NCBI GenBank assembly: GCA_964389925.1
Contig: CAYMGE010000011.1
Coordinates: 1-64,000, forward strand
Length of the DNA: 64,000 bases
From: CALECP01 sp964389925
Lineage (GTDB): Bacteria > Chloroflexota > Anaerolineae > Promineifilales > Promineifilaceae
Reading direction: 5' to 3'
Each line of letters begins with the position of its first letter. Positions within the stretch are counted from its first letter, which is position 1. Below are positions 63,165 to 64,000 of the stretch, in pieces. The translations under genes were made by a program, and so were the position numbers. The notes under the pieces were generated by a model. That model had not been told where the DNA came from, searched no databases, and worked only from the letters and a program-made list of their open reading frames with translations.

Positions 63165-63893
63165 TTATGCACTTTCTGGGAGCGTCGGCCGCGCCCGACG
63201 CGGCAAAATCAGCGGAATAGAAGAATCACTATCCTTTTCAGTCGAAATTTTCTCCAACACTTCAGCCACAACTTCGTCTGTCTCTGGTCGTTCTTGCAGG
63301 AACGGCCGATCCGTTTCAACGCCGTCGATATTCTCCAAAGATTCGTCTTCAGTTGCTGGCTCCACTTTGACCGGTACAGGCAGTTCATTACCCGTTTCCA
63401 CATACGTCACTGCCCGACGACGCTTTAGCTCTTTTAGGTCAACCTTGCGCTCACGTGCTTCACGTTTGAGCCGTTGCTTGCGCTCCTTCTCTGCGTTGCG
63501 CTCCAACAATCCCTTGAGCCATGGCGATTTGATCTCACGCTTTTCATAAGCCTCGCCAGATGCTTTTTTGCGGTCATGCGCCAGCAAAATGGCATCTAGC
63601 TGATTCTCATTGACCCGTACAGGGGGCTTATAGGCATTCATAACCGGGTTATCCATCGGTTTGAGCGCCTGCTTCTTTGGCACATCGGGCGCTCTCTCCT
63701 CTTGAGGTGGCGGAGCAGTTGATGTTGCAAGGGGCGGTTGTTGCACACGGACAGCCATAATGCCGGCCGAGCGAAAGTCAATCCCCACGATTGGCATATT
63801 TGGATCGGCAATCGTGCCTTGCAAAGGGGTTGACCTGTAAATCATATCTACGTTGGCGTGTTGCTGTATTCGTCTCATCAAATGAAACATCAT
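63165..63893 (-). CDS. Unrecognised Pro- and charge-rich protein
   Basis: The 242-residue product has no family I recognise. Residues about 1-50 may fold (IVGIDFRSAGIMAVRVQQP); the middle is Pro-rich (PPPQEERAPDVPKKQ); about 130-165 is a strongly basic helix (KERKQRLKREARERKVDLKE), probably coiled coil; the C-terminus is acidic and ends LILPRRARPTLPESA. Such a layout suits a soluble, partly disordered adaptor. ATG at 63893 is in a plausible position, but other starts (63878) exist. The last 107 bases of the window hold no visible gene. Confidence 0.55.
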   Translation of the reverse strand: MMFHLMRRIQQHANVDMIYRSTPLQGTIADPNMPIVGIDFRSAGIMAVRVQQPPLATSTAPPPQEERAPDVPKKQALKPMDNPVMNAYKPPVRVNENQLDAILLAHDRKKASGEAYEKREIKSPWLKGLLERNAEKERKQRLKREARERKVDLKELKRRRAVTYVETGNELPVPVKVEPATEDESLENIDGVETDRPFLQERPETDEVVAEVLEKISTEKDSDSSIPLILPRRARPTLPESA

Positions 63894-64000
63894 TCCTCCA
63901 ATAACAAAAACTTCATCTCTACACGGCTCATTTGTAGCCGAATCATGTCTTCGTGTGCTAGCGAGCGTTGCTCACCCGGAACAAGTACCCTGTCATTGAC

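Overview
The window most likely comes from a filamentous-type Chloroflexota bacterium (Anaerolineae-like). This is an inference. It rests on a SARP/NB-ARC/TPR regulator, Pro/Thr-rich linkers, very large modular secreted proteins with C-terminal anchors, a cohesin/dockerin protein, a T-box before leuS, and an extracellular contractile injection system (eCIS) joined to Ser/Thr kinases. A run of 100 Ns at 41082-41181 shows a draft scaffold. The palindrome TCGGCCGA recurs throughout, inside and outside genes, like a HIP1-type iterated element.

Region 1 (1-22096) is the 3' part of an eCIS locus. A 5'-truncated Gln-rich repeat protein is followed by a LysM tail protein, a VgrG-like spike, a PAAR-like tip, a gp25-like wedge, a baseplate J-like protein and a Pvc12-like tail protein that carries an FHA domain. 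Translationally coupled behind these are four proteins at the envelope: a pseudokinase fused to a degenerate M14 domain, a membrane-anchored M23 peptidase, an M14 lipoprotein, and an apparently active Ser/Thr kinase with its own FHA domain. Facing them are a possible effector, a tail assembly protein, a DUF4157 metallopeptidase-like protein and a Pvc15-like AAA ATPase. I read this as an injection system with a phospho-threonine control circuit and wall-opening enzymes.

Region 2 (22200-30120) holds housekeeping genes (two GNATs, pta, dnaN) and then a three-gene operon: SARP regulator, a 220-residue protein with a borosin-binding-domain-like N-terminus, and an OphMA/SonM-type peptide backbone N-methyltransferase. 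This looks like a split borosin RiPP locus with an unusually long precursor.

Region 3 (30200-42600) holds secreted proteins: a heme peroxidase, a polysaccharide-lyase-like protein with one canonical-looking and three degenerate PL7-like domains, a helical exported protein, a glycine-zipper/propeller protein and a Calx-beta/repeat protein crossing the gap. Three related GTGCAAC-type inverted repeats lie between the peroxidase and the lyase.

Region 4 (42600-49700) has a two-component system, an ATPase/DUF4276 pair that may be defensive, and the CotH-DUF4956-VTC trio.

Region 5 (49800-53900) is leuS with its control region. One transcript appears to carry tRNA-Val, T-box Stem I with a CUC specifier, an intact tRNA-Ala gene, the T-box antiterminator/terminator, a small membrane protein gene and leuS. 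A tRNA gene nested in a T-box leader is the most unusual regulatory feature I see.

Region 6 (53900-64000) has an FkbM methyltransferase, a 1853-residue secreted SGNH/cohesin/dockerin protein with one dead and one intact SGNH domain, a SAM methyltransferase, a MoxR ATPase, a HigBA toxin-antitoxin pair on a probably leaderless mRNA, and one unrecognised gene.
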